Assembly: GCA_026122225.1 (NCBI GenBank)
Contig: JANEZZ010001863.1
Location: 62,001 to 126,000 of the forward strand
Direction: 5' to 3'
Length of the DNA stretch: 64,000 nt
DNA from: Heloderma charlesbogerti
Taxonomy: Eukaryota; Chordata; Lepidosauria; Squamata; Helodermatidae
This document shows positions 19,116-30,640 of the stretch, piece by piece. Made by a program: the position numbers and the translations under genes. A model generated the notes under the pieces. It saw nothing but the letters and a program-made list of their open reading frames with translations. It ran no database searches and was not told the DNA's origin. Each line of letters opens with the position of its first letter. The first letter of the stretch is position 1.

Positions 19116-19992
19116 TATCAAATTGGTCTGATGGTTCCATGAGGCCAGTTTTGGAGAGAATTCTCTTCCTCTTACCTGCTTTCACTGCTTCTGGGCCAAA
19201 TCTTGCTGCGGCTTCCTTGTACAGATGTTGACAATTTCTTCTGTCCACCATATGCTGAGTGGTACCATTGGCCATCTAGTATTGTCAACTGGGACTGGCA
19301 GCTGCATTTCATGGCCTCAGGATGAAGCCTTTTCCACTGCTGCTGAGATCCTCTTATTTCAGGAGTACAGAACAGTTATAGGGTAGGGTGGCTGAATTGC
19401 CCTGCCCCAGGCCCTCTGTGGGTCAGATGATGTCACCCAGCTTGCCCTCCTCCCCCGACTGTTTTGCCCAACTCCCAGTATGGAAAAAGAGACTTGGCTG
19501 GTGCTGGAAAGAGCAGCTGTTCCTCCTGACACCAGCCAGGTTCCTGGCTTTGCACAGCATGCACCGTTCCCTTGGGGGCATCGTGCAAAAGGACTCTGAT
19601 GGTGCTGGGCAGCCACCATTCGAGTCCCCCACTGCACACATCCCCACCGTTATCTCCAACCTGTGATTGGAGATAACAACAGGAGTTCCTCCAGGGCAAA
19701 TTCCTCCAAGGGGTGGGGTTTGGAGGCCAAGCCCTGCCCCTGGAAAAAGCCAAAGAGGCTCTGCAGGGTAGATACAGAACCTCTTCGGGCTGGAGGTTCC
19801 ACATCCCCATTTTATTCAAAAGTAAGCATGGGGCCCCTGATCCTGCAGTGCACGAGGAGGAGAGGTTTAATCCTTCTGTCCCCAGCCATGACCCCTCTGA
19901 AAATCACTCCCAACAGTATAGCATTATTGGGACCTTTTTACAAAAAAAGGTCCCATTAAGGTCAGTGGATACTATTTTACTACCACTGTTAC
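19116..19992. other. Unassigned intron 1 sequence with one hairpin
   Basis: No coding signature. GTTATCTCCAA (19649-19659) and TTGGAGATAAC (19667-19677) form a perfect 11 bp stem with a 7 base loop. Confidence 0.4.
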
Positions 19993-21153
19993 TAGGGATG
20001 TTTGAGAAATCCACAACAGAATAAAATGAGTTTGGATTTATTTATTTTTATTTATTTACAATATTTATTTTTCATCCACATCAAAGATTTTGGAGCGATG
20101 AACAACAAGGTAAAAGAATAAAACCCCATAATTAAAACAAAACATTTTAAAAGAACAAATTCTGAGCATAATAAACCGCAGCTGGTCACACAGGGAAGGC
20201 CTCTTGAAATAACAACGTCTTCAGGGGGCACCGAAAGCAACACAACATTGGCGCCTGCCTGACCTCCAAAGGCAGGGAGTTCCACAGGAAGGGGCCACTA
20301 CGCTGAAGGCTCTCTACCTGGTGGACTCCTGCCAGGCCATAAATCCATGTGGAACCACTAGGAGCAAGCCCTCTGATGACCTCAGTGACTGGGTAGGTTG
20401 GTAAAGAAGAAGGTACTCTCTTAGGTATCCTGGTCCCAAGTTGTTTAGGGCTTTGTACACTAGCACTAATACCTTAAACCTGGCCTGGTAGCGAACAGGC
20501 AGCCGGTGCAGTCCCCTCAGCAAAGGAGTTACATGCTGAAAAGGGGCACCTCCCGACAACAGCTGAGCTGCTGCATTCTGCACTGGCTCCAGCTTCTGGG
20601 CCAGTCTCAAGGGCAGCCCCACATAGAGTGCATTGCTGAGGAATAGTCACCCAATATACCTTCCCTAGGAAAGGGGTATTTGCGACTGGGCATTAGTTGT
20701 CTAATACCATTGGGTCCAGAGTGGGTTTCTTCAGGAGTGGTCGCACTACTGCCTCCTTAAGGATGGCAGGGACCACCCCTTCCCTCTAAGAATCCAATCT
20801 GCAGATTCAACAGCAGACCAGCTTTTCCCGAATCTCATGGATTCTGCAGACTAGTTTCTGGAATTTTAGACACATTTAGTTGTAGAAAAATACGTAAAAT
20901 AAAAAAAACACCGGCCCAATGTGCACATTTTCCCCATAGGCTAAAGCATGAAAATGCACATGGGGAGGGCGGGATTTGTGCAGTTTAGCAACTGTGAGTT
21001 TGTGCAAGTGCAAATTTGCACAAGTGCGCAAAAACGCAAGTTCAGGAAATTGGAAAAAATCCAATTCTGCCAATGAGCAGCCGATGGAACGAAAGGCACC
21101 TGGCAACCACGCAACGCAGATGGAACAGATTTTACAAAATCTGTACATCCCTA
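19993..21153. mobile_element. hAT-J-like element holding an L2 insertion
   Basis: Ends TAGGGATGTTTGAG and, inverted, TAGGGATGTACAG. Flanks ACTGTTAC and ACTGTACT are similar. The interior between 20790 and 21153 is AT-rich (GCAAATTTGCACAAGTGCGC palindrome near 21010). The middle is an L2 on the - strand. Confidence 0.5.
20038..20790 (-). mobile_element. L2 LINE 3' part
   Basis: The - strand encodes LAQKLEPVQNAAAQLLSG, LHRLPVRYQARFKVLVLVYK, ALNNLGPGYLREYL and SLRSSEGLLLVVP, the C-terminal region of L2 reverse transcriptase, followed by the 3' UTR and an AATAAA-rich tail at 20038-20080. No catalytic core present. Confidence 0.85.
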
Positions 21154-22375
21154 ACTGTACTCAGAACTGTAATTTTGTGTGGTGGGGGTGGGGCGTGCAT
21201 GGCTGTGGAAGGGAATGATTAAATCTTCCCTCCTCACACTCTGTGGTTCCAATTGGATGAGGCCCCCATGATTACTTTTGAGTAAAAGAGAAACAAATTT
21301 GCATGCTATATATTTAATATAACATGTGGAACCCTAACACACCAGTTCCAATTGCATTGTTGTGAACCACACAGAAAGTTTCGGCTATTGGGCAGTATAG
21401 AAATGTAATTAACACACATCATGCAGGTGTACTGCACAGATTGGGTTCAGTGGAAGATCCCTTTCTAACATTTATGTAACAGCCATGTAGCCTAGATGTG
21501 AACATAGATCATCAGCATTTCAAAGAAGTCTACAAAGTTTACAAGCCAGCAAGGTGTGTTTTTTTTACTTGCTCACCTGCCCACACAATTCCTATGTAGT
21601 CACTTGTAGTATACTGATGATTTGAAAAAAGAAAAGAAAAAGAAGCACCAACTCTCATCAAATTTACAAACCCTTCTCTCCCTGGTCACCTGCAGGTGAT
21701 TTTTGCTTACCACATACAGCCAGAAAAGTGACTGCTTTCACATTTTCCATATGTTGTAAGATATCTGTGCAGGGATTACAAAGGGTTAAGCCTTTGTAAG
21801 TTTCAAAACCAGGCAGATGTCAAGATCCAAAGGGGCTCAGACAGGATCCTCTCACCAAAGACAAGTTGTTCAGACTGGGGATCAAGCTCTGATGCTAGGC
21901 TTTTATAGGGCCTGGTGTACAAGGATTGGCTCCGGAGTGTCAGCTGACTGAGGACTTAGGCAGGCTGGTACAGCAGCCAGTTGGCCTCCTTGAGCCACAG
22001 AGCTCTGTGTGCCAGGCTTGCGCAGGCGGAGTGGTGTTGGACCCTGAGCGCTAAGAGCTCCAGTTTGAGACACCCTCACCCACTGGCACCTAAAACTGTC
22101 ATTGGTTTTGAGCTCTTTGCAGTGCTTAGCACGATATGGTGTTAATGTATGCAGCTATTCCCCACCCCAGAGTTATCAAAGCATTATGGCCTTTCTGGAT
22201 TAAAATATGCATCACAGACCTCTGCATTTTGATGGACCTGAAACTACATGATCTGGACCCATTTTTCTTAATTGGTTTGCATTTTCCCTTCAGTGTCCTA
22301 TCACACAACTCCCAAGGGTGCAATGATCCAGCTGTAGGCGCCAAACAATCTCCTACAGGGCTGGGAGCTCAGGGT
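21154..22375. other. Intron 1 sequence without recognised gene
   Basis: Only a short LINE/SINE tail is seen (TTGTGAACCACACAGAAAGT, GGGCAGTATAGAAATGTAAT at 21359-21409). The remainder is unassigned. Confidence 0.4.
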
Positions 22376-22850
22376 AGGAATCATAGAATAGTAGGGTTGG
22401 AAGGGGCCTGTAATACCATCGAGTCCAACCCCCTACAGGAATCCAAGTTAAAGCATCCCTGACAAGTGGCTGTCCAGCCTCATCTTGAATGCCGCCAGTG
22501 TGGGAGAGCCCACCACCTCCCTAGGTCATTGGTTCCATTCTCATATTCCTCTAACAGGAAGTTTTTCCAGATGTCGAGTCAGAATCTGGCTTCCTGTCAC
22601 TTGAGTCCATTATTCCATGTCCTGAACTCTGGGATGATCGAGAAGAGATCTTGGCCTTCCTCTCTGTGGCAACCTTTCAAGGACTTGAAGAGAGCTGTCA
22701 TATCTCCCCTCAGTGTTCTCTTCTCAAGGCTAAACATGCCCAGTTCTTTCAGTCTGTCCTCATAGGGCTTTGTTTCCAGTCCCCTGATCATCTTCATTGC
22801 CCTCCTCTGAACCCCTTCCAGTTTTGGGACTCACTACCAAACCCACCTCA
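22376..22850 (-). mobile_element. CR1 LINE 3' end
   Basis: From the + strand: ATAGAATAGTAGGGTTGGAA, CATCGAGTCCAACCCCCTAC (3' terminus), then the complement of sequence encoding MIRGLETKPYEDRLKELGMF near 22790. 5' truncated. Confidence 0.9.
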
Positions 22851-23280
22851 CTCCTACCAAGGTATGGCTGAGGGATGTGTGCCTACTATTAGCCATTAAT
22901 TAAATATGTAGAGAGTGCTTGACTACATCTAAAAAGACAGTGGCTGGGTGTATATAAGGGAAAGCAGTCTGCTGGGTTCCCCAGTTGAGGTATTACAGGA
23001 AAACGTCTACTGTGCTATGAGAACTAAACAAACTAAAAAATGAAAGTCTCCTATAAGCCGAAGTTACCAGTCCACAGAATAGGCTGCCCATTACATTTCT
23101 GTGTGCTTGTGCTGTTCCGGCCTCGCCTCCCTCTAGTCAGGCTTGGTTGGGGGCAGGTCATTTTGCTCTCTTCTCACCGGTGGGTATGGTTGGATTGTCC
23201 ATTCACTCCAGATGCAGAGTGGCTTTAGAAGCATCTGCCATTGGAGGAGGTGTCTATTGCATCGCTTTATGAGCCTCTGG
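22851..23280. other. Unassigned intron 1 sequence
   Basis: No recognised feature. Confidence 0.35.
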
Positions 23281-23475
23281 GAAGGGCCGTAGCTCAGTGG
23301 TAGAGCACATGCTCTGCAGGCAAAAGGTCCCAGGTTTGATCCCCGGCATCTCCAGGGAGGGCTGGGAAGAACTCCAGCCTGAAACTCTGGAGATTTGCAG
23401 CCAGTCAGAGTAGAGAATAGTAAGCTAGATGGATCAATGATCTGACTCGGTATAAGGCATGCTTTGGGTTGCCTC
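23281..23475 (+). mobile_element. tRNA-Ala-headed SINE, nearly full length
   Basis: The head GCCGTAGCTCAGTGGTAGAG, CACATGCTCTGCAGGC, GGTTTGATCCCCGGCATCTC is tRNA-Ala-like with intact A and B boxes. The body has AAACTCTGGAGATTTGCAGC and the 3' part AGCTAGATGGATCAATGATC, TGACTCGGTATAAGGC. It is read as a SINE because the same body recurs at 42285 and 60912. Confidence 0.85.
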
Positions 23476-23540
23476 CGTCCATCGTCATCTAAATTTCCTA
23501 GGCACCTTTCTAAAAAGAGAAGAAAAGAAAAAGAGGCTAA

Positions 23541-23652
23541 AGATGCAATCCTGTGCGTGTTTAGACAGAAAAAAAGTCCTACAACTCTCAGCTGGGGGAA
23601 TGCTGGGAGTTGTAGGACCTTTTCTGTCCAAGCATGCATAGGATTGCGCCCT
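23541..23652. mobile_element. FB-B palindrome with TAA duplication
   Basis: AGATGCAATCCTGTGCGTGT and CATGCATAGGATTGCGCCCT at the ends; TAA at 23538-23540 and 23653-23655. Confidence 0.8.
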
Positions 23653-23659
23653 TAAGGAA

Positions 23660-24260
23660 GCTTGCAACAGAATTAAAACATACAATTTTTTTTACAACAA
23701 TTTAAAAAGCGCTAAGAACAATTATTAGAAGAATACCAAGACCCCATAAAACAACTAAAAAAATTTTCAGCGACAACCATAAACAATTCAACGGCTGCAT
23801 CAAAGAGCCCATCATATGCCATCAAATGCCTGCAAATAGAGGAAAGTCTTAACCTTCGTTCAGTTTTTAATGTAGATTTTTATTGTTTTAAACTGTTTTT
23901 ATTATTGTACATCGCCCAGAGTGGCTGGGTGACCAGCCAGATGGGCGATTAATACATTTAATAAATAAATAAAAATAAATAAACCTGGTACTGAAAAGAT
24001 GATAATGTTGGGGCTGGGTGGTCCTTGTTGTGGAAAGATTACACACTCGAGGGGCCACCACCAAAAAGGCCCTCCCTTGTTGCGCTCCTTTGAACCTCCC
24101 TCAGAAGAGGTACTCGGTGGAGGGCCTGAGATATTGATCGTAGAATATGTGTGGGTTCCTACAGGGTCAGGTATTGCAATATGTAGGCCCACCCAGGTCA
24201 GTAACTCATACAGAGTGGGCTCCTTGGAGGAGCAGATAGTTCTAATGTTGCACACCACTG
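23660..24260 (-). mobile_element. L2 LINE 3' part
   Basis: A-rich 3' UTR, TATTGTACATCGCCCAGAGT, GGCTGGGTGACCAGCCAG (palindromic), then CTCGAGGGGCCACCACCAAA, GGTACTCGGTGGAGGGCCTG typical of reptile L2 reverse complements. Confidence 0.65.
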
Positions 24261-25094
24261 CTCATTTGAGAGCTTCCCCCAGAGCTTGTTGCATAACGAT
24301 AACTACAAGACAAAGTAGGAGTGCAGGAGCCTGGCTCTGCATCTTCCTGGGAATGGCTTGGCCCTAGACACCCATTGCCTTCCAGACACAACCCTCTGGA
24401 AATTGCACACTGCAGAACCACAAGAACTTAATAAGTCTCTCAAGCATTTAAGCAATAGGAGTTCTTGCTTTCTTTATAAAACATCAACAACAACGAGACA
24501 ATACGGAAGCAGACACCATTCTGTAATAATTACCTTGCAGTGTCTTGCCTTGGTGCCTGAGGGGCATGTTAAAAGTACAGCTGTTTTGACATTTTTGGGG
24601 CAAAGCTTTTTATGCGTAGCAGGTGCAGAGCAAAGTAAGTTTTGGCTGAGTTGCATATCTTCAATAGGGGTTTCAGATCTCTGAACTTGAGTAGCGATGG
24701 TGAGAAAATCCTCTCCTTATAGTTGATCTCCTATCCTTTGTTTACTCTTCTGAATTGGTCTGTGAACAACCTGGGCTTGCCCTGGGTGCAATTGTTCTTT
24801 CTCTTGTGTCTAATCTTCCCTAGCAGTTGGGAGGGGACAGAGCAGGGAAGATTAGCCACATAGCTCTGCCTGCATGCTGGCTGTTCCGGGGTCCATGATA
24901 AAGGCCTTTGGGCATTGCCTGCCCTGGTTCTGGGAATAAAACAGTCTTCTTGTTTAGTGCATGTGCCAGACAGTGGAGCTCAGTGGATGACTGGGGCCTC
25001 AAATTGGTCGCCAGGGGCTTCTCACCTAGTCCCCAGCCTCAGTCAGAAGTCCTCTTCCCTTATGCTTCTCTGCTACTTTATCCCCTGCAGTGTT
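24261..25094. other. Unassigned intron 1 sequence
   Basis: No gene or repeat family recognised. Confidence 0.35.
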
Positions 25095-25456
25095 GTGGTG
25101 CAATTTATTTGTTTATTTATTAGTTTTATTAGCTGCCCATCTGGCCGGCTACCCAGCCACTCTAGGCGGCATACAGTACTAATAACAAATTTACATAATC
25201 AACTGAACAAAACAACATAACAAAACAACACTGCTCTAGAAAACCCTAACCCACTCTAAATGCCCGCCTGAACAGCCAGGTTTTTAAAGCTTGGCAGAAG
25301 CTCATCAAAGAAGCTCATCATCAGTTGTGAACGGCTCTTTAATCTGCTCCTTCCTAGTGGGAGCAGCAGCAGCACAGTATTTGCCAGGGCCCTCCCTTTC
25401 TGCATTTCCATCTGCTCTCTCCTATTTGTCTGTTCCAACCAAGCCATCCCCCTTAT
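25095..25456 (-). mobile_element. L2 LINE 3' UTR
   Basis: TTATTTGTTTATTTATTAGT, GCCCATCTGGCCGGCTACCC, AGCCACTCTAGGCGGCATAC and CCGCCTGAACAGCCAGGTTT. Confidence 0.65.
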
Positions 25457-25745
25457 ATAAGAACATAAGAAGGGCCCTACTGGATCAGACCAAGGGTCCA
25501 TCTAGTCCAGCATTCTGTTCACATAGTGGCCAACCAGCTGTCGCTTGTGGTCTCCTGTCAAGATGAGTGCAACAGCACCCTCCCACCCGTGTTCCACAGC
25601 AACTGGTGTACATAGGCATCCTGCACATAGCCATCAGGACTAGTAGCCATTGGTAGCCTTCTCCTCCAGGAATTTGTCTAACCCCTTTTAAAGCCGTCCC
25701 AATTGGTGGCCATCACCATATGCTTCTCCAGTATATGCAGACCCT
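25457..25745 (-). mobile_element. CR1-like LINE 3' end
   Basis: ATAAGAACATAAGAAGGGCC, CTGGATCAGACCAAGGGTCC, CATCTAGTCCAGCATTCTGT, ending upstream in AATTGGTGGCCATCACCATA. Confidence 0.8.
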
Positions 25746-25769
25746 CCTGGCACAGTTAATCTGAAGTGA

Positions 25770-25935
25770 CACAGTCCAGCTAGGGTGGCCACTTAGGAAT
25801 TGCCTTTGAATTTCAAAGTAGAGGACTGTCCTCTGGCAGCCCTTCAAATAGAGGACACCTTCAAAGTAGAGGTCTATTCTCTGGCAGCCCTTCAAATAGA
25901 GGACTGTCCTCTACACATGGCCATTGTAGGTCCAG
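25770..25935. mobile_element. hAT-H-like element with internal tandem repeat
   Basis: Two tandem units of about 50 bp, each with TTCAAAGTAGAGG, CTCTGGCAGCCCTTCAAATA and GAGGAC. Flanked by AGGGTGGCCAC and ACACATGGCCATT, which may be its inverted ends. Confidence 0.6.
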
Positions 25936-26032
25936 CCACAACATTTTCCACCATCTCCTTTGTGATTGTTTGCGAGAACCAAGCCCTGAAAATAGGAATT
26001 TGTTGGGTTAAAAGTCTGTAACAGCTGACTTA

Positions 26033-26164
26033 GGGCACAATTCAATGCATGTTTAGACAGAAGAAAGTCCTATAACTCCTAGCATTCCCCAGCCAGCATT
26101 GCTGGCTGGGAATGCTTTGAGTTGTAGGACTTTCTTCTGTCTAAACATGCACAGGATTGCATCC
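26033..26164. mobile_element. FB-B palindrome with TTA duplication
   Basis: GGGCACAATTCAATGCATGT and ACATGCACAGGATTGCATCC; TTA at 26030-26032 and 26165-26167. Arms meet at CAGCCAGCATTGCTGGCTGG. Lies in transcribed PRKCH intron 1. Confidence 0.85.
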
Positions 26165-26167
26165 TTA

Positions 26168-26574
26168 GCCACCTTCTGGCATGAGACTCACCAAAAGCCT
26201 CCTACCTGTTCCTGCTAATTCATTAAAGACCATTCCACTGGTGAATGTATTCACACTGGCTTATTTCTTTCTTTCTTTCTTTGCTTGTTCGTTTGCACAT
26301 GAGTTTCTCGACCACTTTCCTAGAGGCCTTGACAATAGAATGCATTCTTTTTCTGATTTATTGTTAACGAACTCCAAAACCGCTCCTTAATCCTTTGCAA
26401 TTTAATGAAGCTGAATGTATAGGGTGAGGTTAAGGGACCTTTTTGTTGCTGAGGGCCACATTCTGTCAGGGAGGGGGTAAACTGTCACGGGCTGCATGTG
26501 TCCCGAGTACGTGGCTGGTGCAAGGTAGCTGGACTAAAAAAGCTCAATGACAGCTGTTTACCCAGCAAAGGTCT
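26168..26574. other. Unassigned intron 1 sequence
   Basis: Contains a short TTTC run near 26268. GAGGGCCACATTCTGTCAGG near 26450 may be a hAT-E/F scrap. Confidence 0.35.
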
Positions 26575-26690
26575 GGGGCAGTGCAGGCTGGTGCCTCCAA
26601 TGTCAGTGTGGCAGTGAATCTGCTCCGGGTTTTAGTCAGAACCAGTCAGAACTGTTGACCCATTCAAGGTGCAGAAGCTCGAAGGAGGAG
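26575..26690. mobile_element. FB-C half copy
   Basis: CAGGCTGGTGCCTCCAATGT, CAGTGAATCTGCTCCGGGTT and AACCAGTCAGAAC. Confidence 0.65.
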
Positions 26691-26704
26691 CTCAAGGCAG
26701 TGTA

Positions 26705-26885
26705 TATGTTTCTCCTCCACCACCATTAATTTATCCTCACAACAACCCTGTGAGGTGGGTTATGTCGAGAGAGAGTGAGTGGCCCAAAGCCACCCAGTGA
26801 GTGTCATGGCCGGGTAGGGACTAGAACCCGGGTCTCTCAAGTCCTAGTGCACCACTCTAACCACTACCCCACACTGGCCCCCAGG
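26705..26885 (-). mobile_element. CORE/MIR-like SINE
   Basis: TTATCCTCACAACAACCCTG, TGAGGTGGGTTATG, GGCCCAAAGCCACCCAGTGA, ACTAGAACCCGGGTCTCTCA (box B complement) and ACCACTACCCCACACTGGCC (box A complement). Confidence 0.85.
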
Positions 26886-27181
26886 GAAAGATTTTGTCAA
26901 TGTGCAGTGCAGTCCTCAAGACCTAAAGCTGACAGTGCACAGAACAGGGGCTCACATCCACAAGACCTAAGGGTATGTCACAGATGGTATGGTGCTTAAA
27001 TAATTCTCTGGACTATAAATCAAGAGAAAAACAGTGGCTCTGGTAGCGGTGGATTTTGGGGAGCAAGCCCCCAAGGCCCAGCAGGCCAGCCTCCACCCCA
27101 AACCCCTCCACCAGAGACAGGGGTGGCAAATGGGGGCAGGAGGAAGAGGAAACAGGTGCAGCGTCAGCACCCAGTATGAGC
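26886..27181. other. Unassigned intron 1 sequence
   Basis: No feature recognised. Confidence 0.35.
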
Positions 27182-27245
27182 AGCTGCGTATGCTGGGATT
27201 TCTGTCCACATACGGAGGGTACCAGGTTGGGGAAGGTTGCACCAT
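27182..27245. mobile_element. FB-A half copy
   Basis: TATGCTGGGATTTCTGTCCA and GGTACCAGGTTGGGGAAGGT. Confidence 0.45.
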
Positions 27246-27254
27246 GCCATCACT

Positions 27255-27400
27255 CTGTTCGTTCTCTCTATCACTTTAGCGGTTATATTCATGTTTTATT
27301 GCTGCTTCATTTCGTTTCTTACTACGTTGCCAAGCTGCCGCGTGGATCTTGCTAGACGGCAAGGTGGGATATACAGATTTTATTTTTTTAAACAGAAAGA
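27255..27400 (+). mobile_element. L2-type 3' tail
   Basis: TAGCGGTTATATTCATGTTT, CGGCAAGGTGGGATATACAG, ATTTTATTTTTTTAAA. Confidence 0.45.
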
Positions 27401-27446
27401 ATAAACATCCAGACAGAACATGTTGCTGAATAGGTTTCACTTGCAG

Positions 27447-28049
27447 CCAGGGTGGCCCGTCCCTATAGGCAAACTAGGCAGTCTCCCCGGGTGCCAGGTT
27501 AAGCGGAGAGCCAAATTTGAGGGAAACAAACACAAGTAAAATAACGAAGATTCATTATTTCAGTTCCCATGTGTGCACAGAGGGAATATGACCGAGGCTG
27601 TGGAGGTGAACAAGGGACTGACTAGGGATGGTGGGGCTAAGTCAGGCCACCTGCCTGCCCACTTTGGGGACCCGCTCCCTCCTCAGGTGACATGGGATAT
27701 CCTCCAGTTGGAAGCAGGGAGCGAGAGGCTCCCCTGGGAGCAGCCGCTTCCTTTGCCCTCGGGGGCTGGCGGCTCCTTGTTGGTTGTGACACCCTGACGA
27801 TGCAGCCGGGACCCTTCTTAAAGAAAAAGAAAGAAACATTTTGGATGTGTTTTATTATAAATGATAATATTTCTGCTTCCTGAAGCAAAAGAATTCTGAA
27901 GATGGGGGTGGGGGTGGGAGGTTGCCTCTTCATTAAATGGAGAACGGGCAAAATGTTTCCCAGTTTACCAACAACTTCAGCTAGATCTGCCCTTGGGGTT
28001 TGGGGGTGCCAATTGCATGGTTCGCCTAGGGTGCCAATTGCTGGCAGCT
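27447..28049. mobile_element. Putative hAT-like element
   Basis: CAGGGTGGCCCGTCCCTATA, GGCAAACTAGGCAGTC resembles hAT ends; the mirrored GGTTCGCCTAGGGTGCCAAT lies at the other side. No target duplication was found. Confidence 0.4.
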
Positions 28050-28640
28050 AGGCTAGGGCTCCCTCTGTTTGCAGCTCTTCTGCGGTGACCCCGCCAAGCT
28101 GCCTCGGAGGCCATTTTGGGATTTCTGTGGCGGGCCCGATTTGCTTTGGGCTGATTTGGGGGCCCCCTGACCTGCTTCGGCCTCCAGAGCTGAAGCGGGA
28201 TTTGGATGGCCAAATCCCGCTTCGGGACCATGCCTGCAACACTGGGGAACCCCCCAATTCTTTACCTGGGCCCTCGTGATGCCCGCTGGCAGCCGTCTTC
28301 CTGTTCCAGGGAGTTGACATTTTTAAAATGGTGACTCTCTGTACTTCCGGAAATAGATCCTGCGCCATTTGCACCATTTTAAAAAATGGCGACTCCCTGG
28401 AACAGGAAGATGGCCGCCGGCACAAGTCCTGAGGGCCCAGGTAAGGCACTGGGTGGCAGCAGGGCGGGTGGGCTTCTGGATTGCTCCAAAGTGCTACTGA
28501 AGCGCTTTGGAGCAATCCTATCCATTTTGTGTGGCTTTGTGCACCCTCCACCTCACCTCAGAAGTGACCCGAAGTGGCCCAAAGCACCTGGAACTTGGGC
28601 TTTGGGCCAAAATGGTGCACAGCCCTATTAAGCACAGCCA
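28050..28640. mobile_element. GC-rich foldback DNA repeat
   Basis: Mirrored blocks AAATCCCGCTTC / GAAGCGGGATTT near 28192-28224, a pair of AACAGGAAGATGG and GTCTTCCTGTTCC blocks, and the terminal ATGGTGCACAGCCCT. Interspersed DNA transposon by layout; superfamily unknown. Confidence 0.45.
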
Positions 28641-28857
28641 GACCCACTGTGAGAGGAAGCATTCATAAAGGTTAAACATTTTTAAAAATAAGCCACAAAT
28701 AGCCCCTAAACTCTTCCTGCCTTGGGAAGGCCACAGTCTTGAAAGGCGGCTAAGAAATGCATTAAGCAAAGATAAGCCCCAGAGGGATAGAAGCCACGGT
28801 ATAAACTTTAGAATAAATTCATTCCAAGGGAATCTGTTCTGCTTAGTTTACTCCAGG

Positions 28858-28975
28858 CTTCCCCAATCTGGTGTCCTCTGGATGTGTCGGACTGCAAATT
28901 CCCTCATCCCCAGCCAGCCCACACATTGGGTAGTCCAACACATTGGGAGGACGCTGCATTGGGGCAGCCTAAGTT
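28858..28975. mobile_element. FB-A copy
   Basis: GCTTCCCCAATCTGGTGTCC, TGGATGTGTCGGACTGCAAA left; TAGTCCAACACATTGGGAGG right. Confidence 0.65.
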
Positions 28976-29212
28976 ACCCCAAACCTGCTTCAGAAGCTCT
29001 GCGTTTCGCTTCTCGAGGTATTCAGCAACTGTTTCCACAGGAACTAGGTTCCATGCGCGAGGCGCCCCTGTGGCCTGCTGATAAAGCCACACCACGGAGA
29101 CGTGTGGGTGTTTTCGAGACATGCAAGCTTCTGAATTCTTTCCACCTCTCAACGTTTAAATTTTCCGGTCGATCATTAGCTCATTCGCACTGTTTCTTGC
29201 AGGGCTATTTAT
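28976..29212. other. Unassigned intron 1 sequence
   Basis: No feature recognised. Confidence 0.35.
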
Positions 29213-29220
29213 AATGGAGG

Positions 29221-29383
29221 CAGTGGAGGCTGATGGCTCTATGTCAGGGGAGGGCAGTGAATCCACTCCAGAATTCAGTCAGAACTCTAAAGGAGATATC
29301 CAAGGTGTGAAGCTGTTGGCGTTAGCGTTCTCACTGAAACCCAGAGCTGATTCACTGCCCCACTGACATTGGTGCCTCCACTG
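29221..29383. mobile_element. FB-C MITE with perfect 8 bp target duplication
   Basis: CAGTGGAGGCTGATGGCTC opens and GGTGCCTCCACTG closes it. AATGGAGG is at 29213-29220 and 29384-29391. This is the best evidence that FB-C is a hAT MITE. Confidence 0.9.
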
Positions 29384-29429
29384 AATGGAGGTGGTATAAA
29401 ACTTCCTTTGACAACCAGCAGCGCCTACA

Positions 29430-29510
29430 GCAGCTTTCCCAAACGTGGTGCACTCTGGATGTTTTGAACTACAACTCCCAGCATCCCTCAGCCAGCCATG
29501 CATTGCACAT
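29430..29510. mobile_element. FB-A left arm
   Basis: GTGCACTCTGGATGTTTTGA, ACTACAACTCCCAGCATCCC, TCAGCCAGCC. Confidence 0.65.
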
Positions 29511-29854
29511 AAATGTGTGGGTGAGTTAGAATGTGTCAGTGGAAGGATGTGGTGACAGCCTGACCCTTGATTGCAAGTCTTCCGGGGCCGGGTTGACAAT
29601 ATTTCTCCCCGATCCAACCTATGCACCTGGAGTGGAGTGAGAGCATGGCTCCTCTCTTGGTGTGTCTGTCCCACCTTGGACAACTCTGGACATCTACACA
29701 GGGGGTGCAGTGTTCAAACACAGCTGATGTGTTTAAAATCCAGTGCCCATAGGCCTGGGATAAATAATTGTATTTATTAACGGCATGGCTTGCTGTGTGT
29801 TAATATGGTGAGGTCCTCTGCCTTGAGCTTTTTTTTCATTGGAAAGGTGGGGTA
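29511..29854. other. Unassigned intron 1 sequence
   Basis: No feature recognised. Confidence 0.35.
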
Positions 29855-30049
29855 GAGGGCCAGCATCAAGGGTAGGAATAGTTGAGCACCTGTCAAGGGC
29901 CCGCACCCCAGCAGGGGCCCACCGACAAGACCCCCCCTGGACTGGCTCCTCATTACCATGGCAACCTGCTTGTTCTCCTGCCTCTCAGTCTGGCCCAGGC
30001 AACGGTGGTGAGGAGGAGGCGGAACAGCAGCAGATTCTACTGCCTACTT

Positions 30050-30640
30050 AAGAACACACGGACATAAGAAGAGCCCTGCTGGATCAGGCCGAGGGTTCAT
30101 CCAAATTGGTGGCCATCACTACATCACTAATATGCGCTGTGTGGATGGCTTTAAGAGGGGGTTGGACAAATTCCTGGAGGAAAAAGCTATCTATGGCTAC
30201 TAGTCTCGATGGCTATGTGTTACCTCCAGTACCAGAGGCAGTGACCTACTCACACCAGTTGCTGGGGAACATGGGTGGGTGGGGTGCTGTTGCGCTCATG
30301 CCTTGCTTGTGGGTTCCTGGTTGACAGCTGGTTGGCCGCCGTGGGACCAGAATGCTGGACTAGATGGACCCTGGGTCTGATCCAGCAGGGCTCTTCTTAC
30401 GTTCTTATGTGTGAAGAAGTCCTCTCTTTTTTCTGTCTTGAATCGCCCACGAATCAGCTTCATGGGATGACCCCACTGGGTTCTAGTATTTTGAGAGAGG
30501 GAGAAAAAAGTCTCCCTCTCCACATTCTCCACACCATGCATGATTTTGTACACCTCTATCGTGTCTCCCCTCCCCTTCATCGTGTTTCACCCTCCAAGCT
30601 AAACAAGCCCTGCTGTTGTAACCGTCTCATGGGGGAGATG
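30050..30640 (-). mobile_element. CR1-like LINE 3' part nested in hAT-D
   Basis: CATAAGAAGAGCCCTGCTGG, GGATCAGGCCGAGGGTTCAT start; after an inserted + copy it resumes GTGAAGAAGTCCTCTCTTTT, CTCCACACCATGCATGATTT, TGTACACCTCTATCGTGTCT. Confidence 0.75.
30143..30410 (+). mobile_element. CR1-like 3' end, opposite strand, inside the CR1-like
   Basis: GGATGGCTTTAAGAGGGGGT, CTATGGCTACTAGTCTCGAT, GGTCTGATCCAGCAGGGCTC, TTCTTACGTTCTTATGT. The host string GCTGTGT|GTGAAGAAG is interrupted here. Confidence 0.8.

Noticed and set aside
23281..23352. tRNA-Ala genes (also at 42285 and 60912)
   Set aside because: The tRNA-like heads always continue into the same ~120 bp SINE body, and the folds carry mismatches; they are SINE promoters.
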